Positions 17,377-26,153 of a DNA stretch of 64,000 nt are shown one piece after another. Within the stretch, counting starts at the first letter, position 1, and each line of letters opens with the position of its first letter. The notes under the pieces were generated by a model. The model searched no databases and had not been told where the DNA came from. It worked only from the letters and a program-made list of their open reading frames with translations. The translations under genes were made by a program, and so were the position numbers. Source of the DNA: Haloactinospora alba (GTDB taxonomy: Bacteria; Actinomycetota; Actinomycetes; Streptosporangiales; Streptosporangiaceae); contig NZ_VFQC01000001.1 in assembly GCF_006717075.1 (NCBI RefSeq), positions 558,001 through 622,000 of the forward strand, read 5' to 3'.

Positions 17377-19196
17377 GGTGCTGCGCTTTCGTGGATGATC
17401 CGTCCGTTGTCCAGCCGTGCCGCGCTGTCGGTGGTGTCGGCCCACGCCCGGTCGTGGGAGACGATGATCCCGCTGCGGTCGCGCAGGAGTCGCGCGACCG
17501 CGACGCGGACGGCGGCGGCGTTCTCGGGGTCGAGGTGGGCGGTGGGCTCGTCGAGCAGTACGAGCGGGGCGTCCCGCAGGAACGCGCGCGCAAGCGCGAT
17601 CCGCTGCCGCTGTCCGGAGGACAGACGCGCGCCGCGCTCGCCCAGGCGGGTCTCGTAGCCCTGGGGCAGTTCCCGGACGAACGCGTCGGCCTCGGCCATC
17701 CCGGCCGCCTCGCGCACCCGTTCCATCGGGGCGTCCGGAGCGCCCAGGCGGATGTTGCCGGCGACGGTGTCGTCGAAGAGGTACGGGTCCTGGGGGACCC
17801 AGGCGATGTGCGCCCGCCACTCCTCGACGGGGACCCGGTCCAGCGCCGTCCACTCCGTGCCGTCCCTCCCGTCCGGGTGGTGGGACGCGGGCCCGCCGCG
17901 CACGTGAATCGCACCGGACCCGGGAGTGGTGACCCCCAGCAGCAGCGACAGCAGGGAACTCTTGCCCGCACCGCTGGGGCCTGCCACCAGCAGACTGCGT
18001 CCCGGTTCCACGTCGAGGTCCACGTTGTGGAGGACGGGGGAGGAACGTCCGGGGTAGGTGAGACCCACCCCGGACAGCCGCACCCGTACGGGCGCACGGC
18101 CCCCTCCCGGGAGCGCGGGGGACCCCCCGTCGGTGACCGGGGCGGCCTCTGCCCGGGCGCCGCTGTCGTCGGGGGCCTCCTCCAATACCCCGAACACCTG
18201 CTCGGCGGCGGCCACCCCCTCCATGCTGGCGTGGAACCGGGCTCCGACCTCGCGCAGCGGCAGGTACGCCTCCGGCGCGAGGATCAGCACCAGCAGCGCC
18301 GTCTCGTAGTCCAGCTGTCCGTACATCAGGCGGATGCCGATCTCCACCGCGACCAGCGCCACCGCCAGTGTGGACAGCAGCTCCAACACGAACGCCGACA
18401 GGAACGCGACCCGCAGCGTCGACATCGTGGTGCGTCGGTGTTCGTCGGTGATCCGGCGGATGATCCCGGCCTGGACCCTGGCGCGGCGGAAGATCGCCAG
18501 AGTGGGCAGGCCCTCCACGACGTCGAGGAAGTGCCCGCCCAGCCGGTTGAGCAGCCGCCACTGCCGCTGCGTCCGGTTCTGGGTGTGCATGCCGACCAGC
18601 GCCATGAAGATCGGGATCAGCGGCAGCGTCACGGCGATGACCGCCGCCGAGATCCAGTCGGCGCTGGCGACCACGACGAGTACCGCCAGCGGGACGAGGG
18701 CGGACAGGACGAGTTGCGGTAGGTACCGGGCGAAGTACTCGTCCAGGGCGTCCAACCCGCGGGTGGCGAGCGTGACCAGCTCGCCGGGGCGGGACGTGTG
18801 CCCGTCTCCGGTGTCGTCCGCCCGCCCGGCGAGCCAGACGCGCCCCGTGCCGCGGGTGTGGCCCACCGGGCGGGTGCCGCTCGCGGGAACCCCGGTGACG
18901 TGGGAGACCAGCATGCGGCGCAGCTGCGACTTTGCGCTGGCCGCGGACCGCAGCGCCGCAGCCTCGGCGCCGTAGGAGAGCAGCGCGCGGGCGACGGCGA
19001 CGCCCGCCACGGCGGTGATGGCCCAGGACAGTTCCGAGGTTCCGCTGCCGCGGGTCGCCGCGGCGATGGTGTGGGCGAGCAGCCACGCCTGGGCGAGGAT
19101 CAGCCCGGTGGCACCGAGGCCGCTGAGCACGGTTACGACAAGGTGCGTGCGGACGGCCCGCGCCGCCCGCAGCAGCCGGGGGTCGAGCGGTTTCAC
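17373..19196 (-). CDS. cydD: thiol reductant ABC exporter subunit CydD
   Basis: A 607-residue ABC half-transporter. The TM region includes GLILAQAWLLAHTIA and RGLDALDEYFARYLPQLVL, a CydD hallmark. The ATPase has Walker A GPSGAGKSSLL, signature LSSGQRQRIALAR and Walker B LVLLDEPTAHLD. It forms the CydDC heterodimer with the next gene. The GTG start overlaps the cydB stop, giving tight translational coupling. Proline/arginine insertions occur in the cytoplasmic loop near residues 90-115. Confidence 0.95.
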   Translation of the reverse strand: MKPLDPRLLRAARAVRTHLVVTVLSGLGATGLILAQAWLLAHTIAAATRGSGTSELSWAITAVAGVAVARALLSYGAEAAALRSAASAKSQLRRMLVSHVTGVPASGTRPVGHTRGTGRVWLAGRADDTGDGHTSRPGELVTLATRGLDALDEYFARYLPQLVLSALVPLAVLVVVASADWISAAVIAVTLPLIPIFMALVGMHTQNRTQRQWRLLNRLGGHFLDVVEGLPTLAIFRRARVQAGIIRRITDEHRRTTMSTLRVAFLSAFVLELLSTLAVALVAVEIGIRLMYGQLDYETALLVLILAPEAYLPLREVGARFHASMEGVAAAEQVFGVLEEAPDDSGARAEAAPVTDGGSPALPGGGRAPVRVRLSGVGLTYPGRSSPVLHNVDLDVEPGRSLLVAGPSGAGKSSLLSLLLGVTTPGSGAIHVRGGPASHHPDGRDGTEWTALDRVPVEEWRAHIAWVPQDPYLFDDTVAGNIRLGAPDAPMERVREAAGMAEADAFVRELPQGYETRLGERGARLSSGQRQRIALARAFLRDAPLVLLDEPTAHLDPENAAAVRVAVARLLRDRSGIIVSHDRAWADTTDSAARLDNGRIIHESAAP

Positions 19197-20245
19197 GTCG
19201 TCGCGGTGCCTTTCCCGGCCGTGGGGTCGTGGTCGGTGGTGTCCTCGGAGCCGGGATCGACCTGTTGCGGGGTGACGCGTTTGCGGAACACCCAGTAGCT
19301 CCAGGCCTGGTAGGCGAGTACCACGGGGAGGAAGACGACGCCGACCCAACTCATGACGGTGAGCGTATAACGTGCCGACGCCGCGTTGTGGACGGTGAGG
19401 CTGTGGGCCGGGTCGGTGGTGGACGGCAGCACGTTCGGGAAGAGCGCGCCGAAGAGGGCCACGGACAGGGCCAGAACGGTGACGGCCGTCGCGGTGAAGG
19501 ACCACCCCTCGCGGCGGCGCATCGCCAGCAGGACGCTGGCGAACAGCGACACGCAGGCCAGCACCACCAGCGGGAGCGTCCACGGTTTCCCGTGGGCGGC
19601 CTGGGTCCACAGGAGGAAGGCCGTGGTGGCGGGCAGGGCGACGGCGGCGGAGCGCGTCGCCGCCCTGCGGGCGCGCCCGCGCACGGCGCCTTGGGTCTTG
19701 AGGGTGAGGAACACGGCGCCGTGCAGGGTGAACAGGGACAGGGTGGTGACGCCGCCGAGCAGAGCGTAGGGGTTGAGGAGGTCCGCCATCCCGGAGGTGA
19801 CCGTGTGGTCGGCGTCCATGCCGACCCCGCGCACGATGTTGGCGAAGATGACCCCCCACAACGCGGCGGGGACGGCACTGCCGACGATGATGGCGCGGTC
19901 CCACCAGGCGCGCCACCGGTCGGTGTCGCCCTTGCCGCGGTACTCGAAGGCGACCCCGCGGACGATGAGCGCGAGCAGGATGAGCAGCAGGAAGAGGTAG
20001 AGGCCGCTGAACAGGGAGGCGTACCAGGCGGGGAAGGCGGCGAACATGGCGCCGCCCGCGGTGATCAGCCACACTTCGTTGCCGTCCCAGACGGGGCCGA
20101 TCGCGTTGATCATGACCCGGCGGCCGGTGTCGTTCCTGCCGACGGACGGCAGCAGAACACCCACGCCGAAGTCGAACCCTTCCAGGACGAAGTATCCGGT
20201 CCACAGGATCGCGATGGCGATGAACCACACGAGCACGAGGTCCAT
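19193..20245 (-). CDS. cydB: cytochrome bd oxidase subunit II
   Basis: A 350-residue multi-spanning membrane protein: LVWFIAIAILWTGYFVLEGFDFGVGVLLP, INAIGPVWDGNEVWLITAGGAMFAAFP and LHGAVFLTLKTQG are family signatures. CydB supports quinol oxidation by the bd-type terminal oxidase, which reduces O2 with high affinity at the cytoplasmic membrane. The ATG lies 8 bp after the cydA stop and is preceded by CTAGGAG. The C-terminal tail is short, polar and cytoplasmic. Confidence 0.95.
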   Translation of the reverse strand: MDLVLVWFIAIAILWTGYFVLEGFDFGVGVLLPSVGRNDTGRRVMINAIGPVWDGNEVWLITAGGAMFAAFPAWYASLFSGLYLFLLLILLALIVRGVAFEYRGKGDTDRWRAWWDRAIIVGSAVPAALWGVIFANIVRGVGMDADHTVTSGMADLLNPYALLGGVTTLSLFTLHGAVFLTLKTQGAVRGRARRAATRSAAVALPATTAFLLWTQAAHGKPWTLPLVVLACVSLFASVLLAMRRREGWSFTATAVTVLALSVALFGALFPNVLPSTTDPAHSLTVHNAASARYTLTVMSWVGVVFLPVVLAYQAWSYWVFRKRVTPQQVDPGSEDTTDHDPTAGKGTATT

Positions 20246-20253
20246 GTCGACTC

Positions 20254-21705
20254 CTAGTAGACGAAGGCGGGAACGCGGTCGTTGGAGTCCCCGTCGTCTC
20301 CGTCGGGTGCTTGGGGGACGAGGTGGGAGGGGCCGGCCTTGACGTAGCGCCACAGCAGCCCCGCTTCGACGACGGCGAGAACGCCGTAGATCGCGGTGAA
20401 CAGGGTGAGGGACAGCGCCACCTCACCGAGGCTGACGCCGGGGGAGACGCTCTGGGCGGTGAGGAGCTCGCCGCGTACGGTCCAGGGCTGGCGGCCGATC
20501 TCGGTCAGCAGCCACCCGAGGATGTTGGCGGTGACCGCTGCGGGAAGCGCGGCCATCGTGGCGTAGTAGAACCACCGGTTGTCGGGCAGGCGTCTCCTGC
20601 GGGTCCACCACAGTCCGGCCGCGGACAGCAGCACCCCGGCCAGGCCGAGTCCGATCATCAGGCGGAACGACCAGTACAGCACGAAGACGTTGGGGGTGTA
20701 GTCGCCCGGTCCGTAGGCGGCCTCGTAGGACTCCTGCAGGTCGTTGATGCCGTGCACGGTCCCGTCGATCTCGCCGGTGGCGAGGAAGCTCAGGACGTGG
20801 GGGAGGTTGAGGTCGATGACGTTGAGCCGTTCGTCGACGTCGCCGACGGCGAACGCGGAGAAGGGCGCGCCGTCCTCGGTCTCCCAGAGCGCCTCGGCCC
20901 CGGCGAGTTTCATCGGTTCGTAGGCGGCGGCGAGTTTCGCCTGGTGGTCGCCGGAGTAGACGGCGAGGACGCCGGCGATCAGGGTGACGACCATCCCGGC
21001 CCGCAGCGTCGTGCGGAAGAGTTCGTGCTCCCCGCTGGGCGGGGTGACGCCGGGAGTGCCGGTGTCGCCCCTGGTCCGGCTGCGCCACAGCTTGAACCCG
21101 CTCACGGCGACGACGAACAGCCCGGCGATGATGAAGGAGGCGGCGAGGACGTGCAGGTAGGTGGACCAGGCCTGGGTGTTGCTGAGCACCGCCCAGATGC
21201 TGGTGAGCTGGGCGCGCCCCGTGTCGGGGTCCACGGTGTAGCCGACCGGGTTCCGCATCCACGCGTTGGCCGCCAGGATGAAGTAGGCGGAGAGGTTGGT
21301 GCCGACGGCGGCGGCCCAGATGCAGGCCAGGTGGACGCGGCGGGGCAGCTTGTCCCACCCGAAGATCCACAGTCCGATGAAGGTGGACTCCAGGAAGAAG
21401 GCGATCAGCGCCTCCATGGCCAGCGGCGCGCCGAAGACGTCGCCGACGAAGCGGGAGTACTCGCTCCAGTTCATCCCGAACTGGAACTCCTGCACGATGC
21501 CGGTCACCACGCCCATGGCGAAGTTGATGAGGAAGAGTTTCCCGAAGAACTTCGTGGCCTGGAGGTAGGAGTGTTTTCCGGTCCGGTGCCAGGCGGTCTG
21601 CAGGACGGCGACGATCGCCGACAGTCCGATGGTCAGCGGCACGAACAGGAAGTGGTACACCATCGTGATCCCGAACTGCCAGCGGGCGAGATCCAGAGCT
21701 TCCAT
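20254..21705 (-). CDS. cydA: cytochrome bd ubiquinol/menaquinol oxidase subunit I
   Basis: A 483-residue haem-bearing subunit: DLARWQFGITMVYHFLFVPLTIGLS with the axial His near residue 18, GIVQEFQFGMNWSEYSRFVGD, and the conserved GRQPWTVRGEL motif near 395. The quinol loop is of the short type. It starts the cydA-cydB-cydD-cydC operon, which supplies a high-affinity oxidase for low oxygen or respiratory stress. A cluster of CTAC/GTAG dyads overlaps its probable promoter. Confidence 0.96.
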   Translation of the reverse strand: MEALDLARWQFGITMVYHFLFVPLTIGLSAIVAVLQTAWHRTGKHSYLQATKFFGKLFLINFAMGVVTGIVQEFQFGMNWSEYSRFVGDVFGAPLAMEALIAFFLESTFIGLWIFGWDKLPRRVHLACIWAAAVGTNLSAYFILAANAWMRNPVGYTVDPDTGRAQLTSIWAVLSNTQAWSTYLHVLAASFIIAGLFVVAVSGFKLWRSRTRGDTGTPGVTPPSGEHELFRTTLRAGMVVTLIAGVLAVYSGDHQAKLAAAYEPMKLAGAEALWETEDGAPFSAFAVGDVDERLNVIDLNLPHVLSFLATGEIDGTVHGINDLQESYEAAYGPGDYTPNVFVLYWSFRLMIGLGLAGVLLSAAGLWWTRRRRLPDNRWFYYATMAALPAAVTANILGWLLTEIGRQPWTVRGELLTAQSVSPGVSLGEVALSLTLFTAIYGVLAVVEAGLLWRYVKAGPSHLVPQAPDGDDGDSNDRVPAFVY

Positions 21706-21740
21706 ACGTACCTCTTCCGCGCACCCATAGATTGACGGAC

Positions 21741-21779
21741 CGTAGTACGACAGATTGTAGTTCTACAGTTCGTAGTACG
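21741..21779 (-). promoter_or_regulatory. cydA promoter with two BlaI/CopY-like dyads
   Basis: Two related boxes, CGACAGATTGTAG (21748-21760) and CTACAGTTCGTAG (21763-21775), stand 15 bp apart, and CGTAGTACG occurs twice (21741 and 21771). On the minus strand TCGACG and TACAAT form a plausible promoter (18-bp spacer) across the boxes, 49 bp upstream of cydA. CTACA/TGTAG dyads resemble BlaI/MecI-family operators. I see no Rex-type TTGTGAA-N-TTCACAA box. Confidence 0.5.
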
Positions 21780-21999
21780 TCGATGGGAGGGGAGGTTCCC
21801 GAACCTCGGCGGCGGGCGTCCCGCACACGCGGAGCCGGCCGGTGCCGCGCCGCCCTACCGGGCGTTGGAACGAAAGGAAGCTGTCACCAGGGGAAACGTC
21901 GGTCGTTGCGCAGAGCCCGGCATCGGTGCGGCGCCGGGACCGCGCCCGGTGATGTAACCGAGGACACGTGCGACGCCACGCGTCCGGCGGACAGGGGCC

Positions 22000-22659
22000 C
22001 TACATGTCCTCCGGGTCGACACCCCGCTCGGACAGCATCTCGCGCATCATCTCGATCTCGGACTGCTGGGTCTCGGCCATCCCGGCGGCGAAGTCCACCA
22101 CCATGGGCTCCTCGCCCAGCTCCTCGGCCGCCTCGGCCATGTCGACCCCGCCGACATGGTGGTCGATCATCGCCCGCAGGAAGACGATCTCGGCGTCCTC
22201 GCCCTCGGCGGTGCGCAGCTTCTCCATCCGCTCCTCGGAGGCCATGCCCGGCATGCCGCCCTCGGCGTCGTGGTCGGGCATCCACGACATGGGCGGTTCC
22301 GGGCCGCGCGCGGGCAGGTCCCACTGCACCAGCCAGCCCTGCATCCGCCCGATCTGCTCCTGCTGCGTACGCGCGATGTCCTGGGCGACGGTCCGCAGAG
22401 CCGTGTCCTCGCTCTCCTCCAGGACCAGCAGCGACATGTTCACCGCCTGGGCGTGGTGCGTGCTCATGTCCCGCAGGAACCCGGCCTCGGGTGAGTCGTC
22501 GTCCGGGTAACCCGGGCTTCCGAGCGCGTAGCCGCCGACGAGCGCCGCCACCACCAGAGCAGCCACAGCGCTCCACAACGGCCAGCCGCGCCGATGTCCC
22601 TGGTCACCGTGCTGCTCCCCAGCACTGCTGCTGTCCTCCGCGGTGTGGTCCTTGCGCAT
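22000..22659 (-). CDS. DUF305 family membrane-anchored protein
   Basis: A 219-residue protein with one N-terminal TM segment (PLWSAVAALVVAALVGGYAL, about 28-47) and a ferritin-like all-alpha DUF305 domain. The His/Met-rich motifs MSTHHAQAVNM and MIDHHVGGVDMAE mark the two repeats, and a further Met-rich loop (DAEGGMPGMASEERM) lies between. Such proteins are suspected metal (copper) binders on the outer face of the membrane; this is unproved. It is divergent from a DUF3105 gene 93 bp away, a pairing often seen in actinobacteria. Confidence 0.88.
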   Translation of the reverse strand: MRKDHTAEDSSSAGEQHGDQGHRRGWPLWSAVAALVVAALVGGYALGSPGYPDDDSPEAGFLRDMSTHHAQAVNMSLLVLEESEDTALRTVAQDIARTQQEQIGRMQGWLVQWDLPARGPEPPMSWMPDHDAEGGMPGMASEERMEKLRTAEGEDAEIVFLRAMIDHHVGGVDMAEAAEELGEEPMVVDFAAGMAETQQSEIEMMREMLSERGVDPEDM

Positions 22660-22752
22660 GGGGAACCATCCTCACCAAGCCGGGCGTTACTCACGAGAAC
22701 CCCGAATCGGGGGAACCGCAGTGTCCCACAGCACCCTACTGTTCCGGGAGCG

Positions 22753-23418
22753 ATGCACGTGAGCGAGAGCAAGGCCGCCCGGCGGCGCCGCCAGGCAGCG
22801 GAACGAAAGGCCCAACGCCTCCGGCAGGAGCGCAGACGCAGGATCCTCACCATCGCCGGTGCCAGTGGTGCCGCGGTCCTCGTCCTCAGCCTGGTGGGGC
22901 TGGGCGTCTACCGGCAGTACGAACGCAGCACGATCGAGGGGCTGCGGACCTTCGACGAGCTCACCAACGACCACGTGACCGAACCGGTCGACTACGACCC
23001 CGAACCGCCCGTCGGGGGAGACCACCACGCCGTGTGGCAGAACTGCGGCGTGTACGAGGAACCGGTGTCCGCCCGCAACGCCGTGCACTCGCTGGAGCAC
23101 GGCGCGGTGTGGCTCACGCACGAGCCCGACCTGCCCGAGAAGCAGCGCGAGGAGCTCGCGTCGCTGTACTCCCAGGGCAGCTACGTCATCGTGAGCCCCT
23201 ACGACGGGGAGATGCCCGCCCCGATCGTGGCCAGCGCCTGGGGCAAGCAGCTCCGCCTGGACGACGCCACCGACGAGCGGATCAGCGCGTTCCTGCGGGC
23301 CTACGAGAGGAGCTCCGACGTGCCCGAACCCGGAGCGGCCTGCTCCAACGCCCTGGACCTGAACCGCGCGGAGCTGGAGGAGGCGGGCGGCATCGACGCC
23401 CTCACCGGCGGAATGTGA
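22753..23418 (+). CDS. DUF3105 family membrane protein
   Basis: A 221-residue protein. A very basic cytoplasmic N-terminus (ARRRRQAAERKAQRLRQERRRR) precedes one TM helix (about 33-53). The exterior domain has the DUF3105 core: PVGGDHHAVWQNCGVY, HSLEHGAVWLTH and VIVSPYDGEMPAPIVASAWGK. Its His-rich motif and a CSNAL Cys suggest metal or redox chemistry, but the function is unknown. The ATG at 22753 is preceded by GGGAG and gives the right topology. Its divergent neighbour encodes a DUF305 protein. Confidence 0.87.
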   Translation: MHVSESKAARRRRQAAERKAQRLRQERRRRILTIAGASGAAVLVLSLVGLGVYRQYERSTIEGLRTFDELTNDHVTEPVDYDPEPPVGGDHHAVWQNCGVYEEPVSARNAVHSLEHGAVWLTHEPDLPEKQREELASLYSQGSYVIVSPYDGEMPAPIVASAWGKQLRLDDATDERISAFLRAYERSSDVPEPGAACSNALDLNRAELEEAGGIDALTGGM

Positions 23419-23432
23419 CCTCCGGCCGGGAT

Positions 23433-23894
23433 TCAGACCTCCCCGTCGGGAAGGGCGGGCACGGTGTCGGCGATCACGTCGCCCACCTCCACCAGCCCCC
23501 GTGCGGGTGCGCCGTAGGAGGGCGGAACGTCCAGCTCCACGTAGGCCTCGCGCCCCACCGCCGTGAAGAGCGTCGGGCGGTCGCCCGGCTCGGGGAACCA
23601 CGCGATCCCGTTGACGGTCCGCAGATGGGAGTCCGGGGCCAGCTCGGTGGGGCGCTCCACACCGCACCGCACCGCGACGGGCGGATCCCCCCACGCCGCG
23701 ACATGGTCCGAGTCCGGGCGCGTGGCGACCCGTTCCTGCCCGACCACGGTGTCGGGCAGACGCTGCACCAGCGTGCGGCACAGCTCGGCCGTCTCCGCGT
23801 CCGGCGAGGGTGCCGGAACCTCGGCGGTGTCCGCCGCGCACCCCGCCAGCACGGTAAGGGCCGCCGCTGTGGCGGCCACTGTCCTCAGTCGCAT
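23433..23894 (-). CDS. DUF3515 family lipoprotein
   Basis: A 153-residue lipoprotein: signal peptide with lipobox LAGC (Cys at residue 19), then a Pro/Ala linker and the DUF3515 domain (LCRTLVQRLPDTV, AWGDPPVAVRCGV, NGIAWFPE, VELDVPPSYG). In streptomycetes this gene sits between ddl and thiL; here it keeps the thiL side only. The function is unknown. It lies 21 bp downstream of the Lrp-type gene on the same strand. Confidence 0.85.
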   Translation of the reverse strand: MRLRTVAATAAALTVLAGCAADTAEVPAPSPDAETAELCRTLVQRLPDTVVGQERVATRPDSDHVAAWGDPPVAVRCGVERPTELAPDSHLRTVNGIAWFPEPGDRPTLFTAVGREAYVELDVPPSYGAPARGLVEVGDVIADTVPALPDGEV

Positions 23895-23915
23895 CGGCTT
23901 GTCGAAACCACCAGG

Positions 23916-24149
23916 TCAGATGTTCACGATCGGGCAGGTGAGAGTGCGCGCGATACCGTCCAACCGCTGGATACGCGCCACCACCATGCGGCCCAGGGCG
24001 TCCACGTCCTCGGCCTGGGCGCGCACGATCACATCGTAGGGCCCGGTCACGTCCTCCGCCTGCGTCACTCCGTCGATCGCGGCGATGTCGCGGCTGACGT
24101 CAGCCGCCCGGCCGACATCGGTCTGAATCAGAATATAGGCCTGCACCAT
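23916..24149 (-). CDS. stand-alone Lrp/AsnC ligand-binding domain protein
   Basis: A 77-residue protein equal to the RAM (Lrp/AsnC effector) domain without a DNA-binding helix: VQAYILIQTDVGRAADV, GVTQAEDVTGPYDVIVRAQAED and the C-terminal TLTCPIVNI. Stand-alone RAM proteins oligomerise and bind amino acids. Actinobacteria usually keep this gene beside thiL, as here. It starts at the ATG before VQAYILI and probably leads a two-gene unit with the DUF3515 gene. Confidence 0.88.
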   Translation of the reverse strand: MVQAYILIQTDVGRAADVSRDIAAIDGVTQAEDVTGPYDVIVRAQAEDVDALGRMVVARIQRLDGIARTLTCPIVNI

Positions 24150-24216
24150 GCGGCCCCTTTCCGGACGAGTATCCTGCCAGTCCTCGGAGCGTGCCGTCCG
24201 CAATCGCGGGTTCGGT

Positions 24217-24285
24217 CCCTGTTCGGTGGACGCGTGCGCGGCGCCGGGCGCGCCGCTCGTGACGAACAGCGTCCGCCGAACAGGG
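24217..24285. repeat. hairpin repeat family copy A
   Basis: A 69-bp element with 17-bp inverted arms (CCCTGTTCGGTGGACGC at 24217 and GCGTCCGCCGAACAGGG ending 24285, one mismatch) around a 35-nt GC-rich centre ending CGTGACGAACA. The same core recurs at 29118 and, inverted, at 14721. It ends 41 bp before the thiL start. Confidence 0.7.
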
Positions 24286-24326
24286 CTAGACCACTTCTCC
24301 GAAAGCGTCACCGTACCCTGATAGTT

Positions 24327-25286
24327 GTGTTGCGCACTATTGGAGAACTGGGCGAACCTGGGCTTATCGGACGCGTGTCGGCCAAGTTCCCACAAACCGC
24401 CGACGTAATCATCGGGCCCGGTGACGACGCCGCCGTCACCAGTGCCCCCGACAACCGCGTCGTGTCCAGCACCGACCTCCTCATCGAGGGTCGGCACTTC
24501 CGCCGCGACTGGTCGAGCGCGCGTGACGTCGGACACAAGGCGGTCGCGCAGAACTTCGCCGACATCGCCGCGATGGGGGCCAGACCGACCGGGCTGCTCC
24601 TGGGGTTCGCCGTCCCCGACGACCTCCCCGTGGCATGGGTGGACGGCTTCGCCGACGGTATCGCCGCTGAGTGCGCCACCGCCGGCGGGGCCGTGGTCGG
24701 CGGCGACACCGTCGGCGCCCCCGCCGTGACGGTCGCGATCACCGCCCTGGGCGACCTGGGCGGGGCCGAGGCCGTGCGCCGCTCCGGGGCCCGGCCCGGC
24801 GACACGGTGGCGGTCACGGGAAACCTGGGACTGTCCGCGGCGGGATACGCGCTCCTGCGCGCCGGTGCCGACGGCCCCGACGAGGCCCTGGCCGAGCACC
24901 GCCGCCCCAGCCCGCCCTACCCCCAGGGGCCGCGCGCGGCCGCGCTGGGCGCGAGCGCCATGATCGACATCAGCGACGGACTCGCGCACGACCTCGGCCA
25001 CGTTGCCCGGGCGAGCGGGGTGGCGGTCGCACTGGACTCCTCCGCGCTGGTCCCACCCGCCGGACTGCGCTCCGCCGTGGAACGTCTGGCCGAACTCGGA
25101 GGGGGCCACCGCGGCGTCCGCGAGTTCATGGTCGCCGGCGGGGAGGACCACGCCCTGGCGGCGACCTTCCCACCCGGAACCGGGCCTCCCGACGGTTGGA
25201 CCACCGTCGGCGCGGTGCGGGAGGGGCAGGGGGTCACCGTCGACGGCCGGACCCCGCCGCCCACCTCCTGGAACCACTTCGGGTGA
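24327..25286 (+). CDS. thiL: thiamine-monophosphate kinase
   Basis: A 319-residue ThiL, phosphorylating thiamine monophosphate to thiamine diphosphate with ATP. Signatures: GELGEPGLIGRVSAKF, GPGDDAAV (Mg-binding), STDLLIEGRHF, VGHKAVAQNFADIAAMGA, GGDTVGA and MIDISDGLAHDLGH. The GTG at 24327 gives the usual N-terminus (LRTIGELGE); much longer frames exist upstream but have no start signal. It diverges from the Lrp/DUF3515 pair. Confidence 0.94.
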   Translation: MLRTIGELGEPGLIGRVSAKFPQTADVIIGPGDDAAVTSAPDNRVVSSTDLLIEGRHFRRDWSSARDVGHKAVAQNFADIAAMGARPTGLLLGFAVPDDLPVAWVDGFADGIAAECATAGGAVVGGDTVGAPAVTVAITALGDLGGAEAVRRSGARPGDTVAVTGNLGLSAAGYALLRAGADGPDEALAEHRRPSPPYPQGPRAAALGASAMIDISDGLAHDLGHVARASGVAVALDSSALVPPAGLRSAVERLAELGGGHRGVREFMVAGGEDHALAATFPPGTGPPDGWTTVGAVREGQGVTVDGRTPPPTSWNHFG

Positions 25287-25436
25287 TCGACGGAGCGGGG
25301 GCGATGTGCCAGAGTGCGGTAGTGGGAGAGAACGGGCGCGGCACCCCGGACCCCACCGGACGGTTCTGCCGTTCCTACCGGTGCGTCGGGGCGGCAGTGG
25401 CCACGTCCACGTGACGAACGAGGCGGAAGCACAACT

Positions 25437-26066
25437 ATGCGGCGGCGAGACGCGGACCGGCGGGGCCGGCGTGGTGCGCACCGCGCCGAGCCACACGACG
25501 CCGGGAAGCTGGCCACGCTCACACGCGTACTGGAGAGCACCGTCCCCCGGAAGGTACGTCCGCCCCACGTGCTGACCGTGCTCGTGCTCTCCGGGGTGAC
25601 GCTCGCGCTGACACTGTTCGCCTACAGCACCACCCAGATCCACCTGAAGTTCAGCGGGCCGCCGACGGGGCGGGACGCGGCCCCGGACACCGGCAGCCAG
25701 CACCTCGAGCCCAGCGCGGGAACGGCGGAACCCTCCGCCCCGCCGGGCGCCGGAACCGCGGGCGTCCGGGTCACCTACCGGACCGTGGACTCCTCGGAGA
25801 CCGGGTTCACCGGACAGGTCGCGCTCACCAACACGGGAGACGAGCCGGTGGAGGAGTGGCGACTGGCGCTGGGCTTCCCCGACGCCGAGGTCACCTCGGC
25901 CTGGAACGCCGACTGGCAGGTGTCGGGAAGCAGCGTCCGGATGCACCCCGCCGAGGACACCGCCGCGATCGCGCCGGGTCAGACGGCCACCATCGGGTTC
26001 ACCGCGCACGGGCCGGAGCAGGAGCCCTCGAGCTGTTCCCTGAACGGCCGCGCCTGCGGCATCTGA
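25437..26066 (+). CDS. membrane-anchored protein with C-terminal CBM2-like domain
   Basis: A 209-residue protein. An Arg-rich cytoplasmic N-terminus is followed by one TM helix (HVLTVLVLSGVTLALTLFAY, about 44-63), a Pro/Ser/Thr-poor linker, and a family-2-like carbohydrate-binding fold (about 108-209): VTYRTVDSSETGFTGQVALTN, EEWRLALGFPD, AWNADWQVSGSSV and a GFTAHG/SLNGRAC end. No catalytic domain is present, so it may tether the cell to polysaccharide. It starts at an ATG with no strong ribosome site. It is convergent with rpmB. Confidence 0.78.
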   Translation: MRRRDADRRGRRGAHRAEPHDAGKLATLTRVLESTVPRKVRPPHVLTVLVLSGVTLALTLFAYSTTQIHLKFSGPPTGRDAAPDTGSQHLEPSAGTAEPSAPPGAGTAGVRVTYRTVDSSETGFTGQVALTNTGDEPVEEWRLALGFPDAEVTSAWNADWQVSGSSVRMHPAEDTAAIAPGQTATIGFTAHGPEQEPSSCSLNGRACGI

Positions 26067-26101
26067 GCGGAGGTCCCGGGGATGCCCCCGGACACGAAAA
26101 G

Positions 26102-26125
26102 GCGCCACGGCCTACGCCGTGGCGC
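26102..26125. terminator. bidirectional terminator between CBM2-protein gene and rpmB
   Basis: A perfect 10-bp stem GCGCCACGGC / GCCGTGGCGC with a 4-nt loop, flanked by AAAA on one side and GAAAA on the other, in the 87-bp convergent gap. Confidence 0.8.
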
Positions 26126-26153
26126 TGACGGAAAACCGACCGCGCGGGTGTGC

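Noticed and set aside
21706-21800. Rex operator upstream of cydA
   Set aside because: No TTGTGAA-N-TTCACAA-like inverted repeat is present; the dyads are CTAC/GTAG type.
21732-25286. Long plus-strand open frame crossing DUF305, DUF3105 and thiL genes
   Set aside because: It is a chance open frame in high-GC DNA; only the final 320 codons (thiL from GTG 24327) have family similarity and start context.
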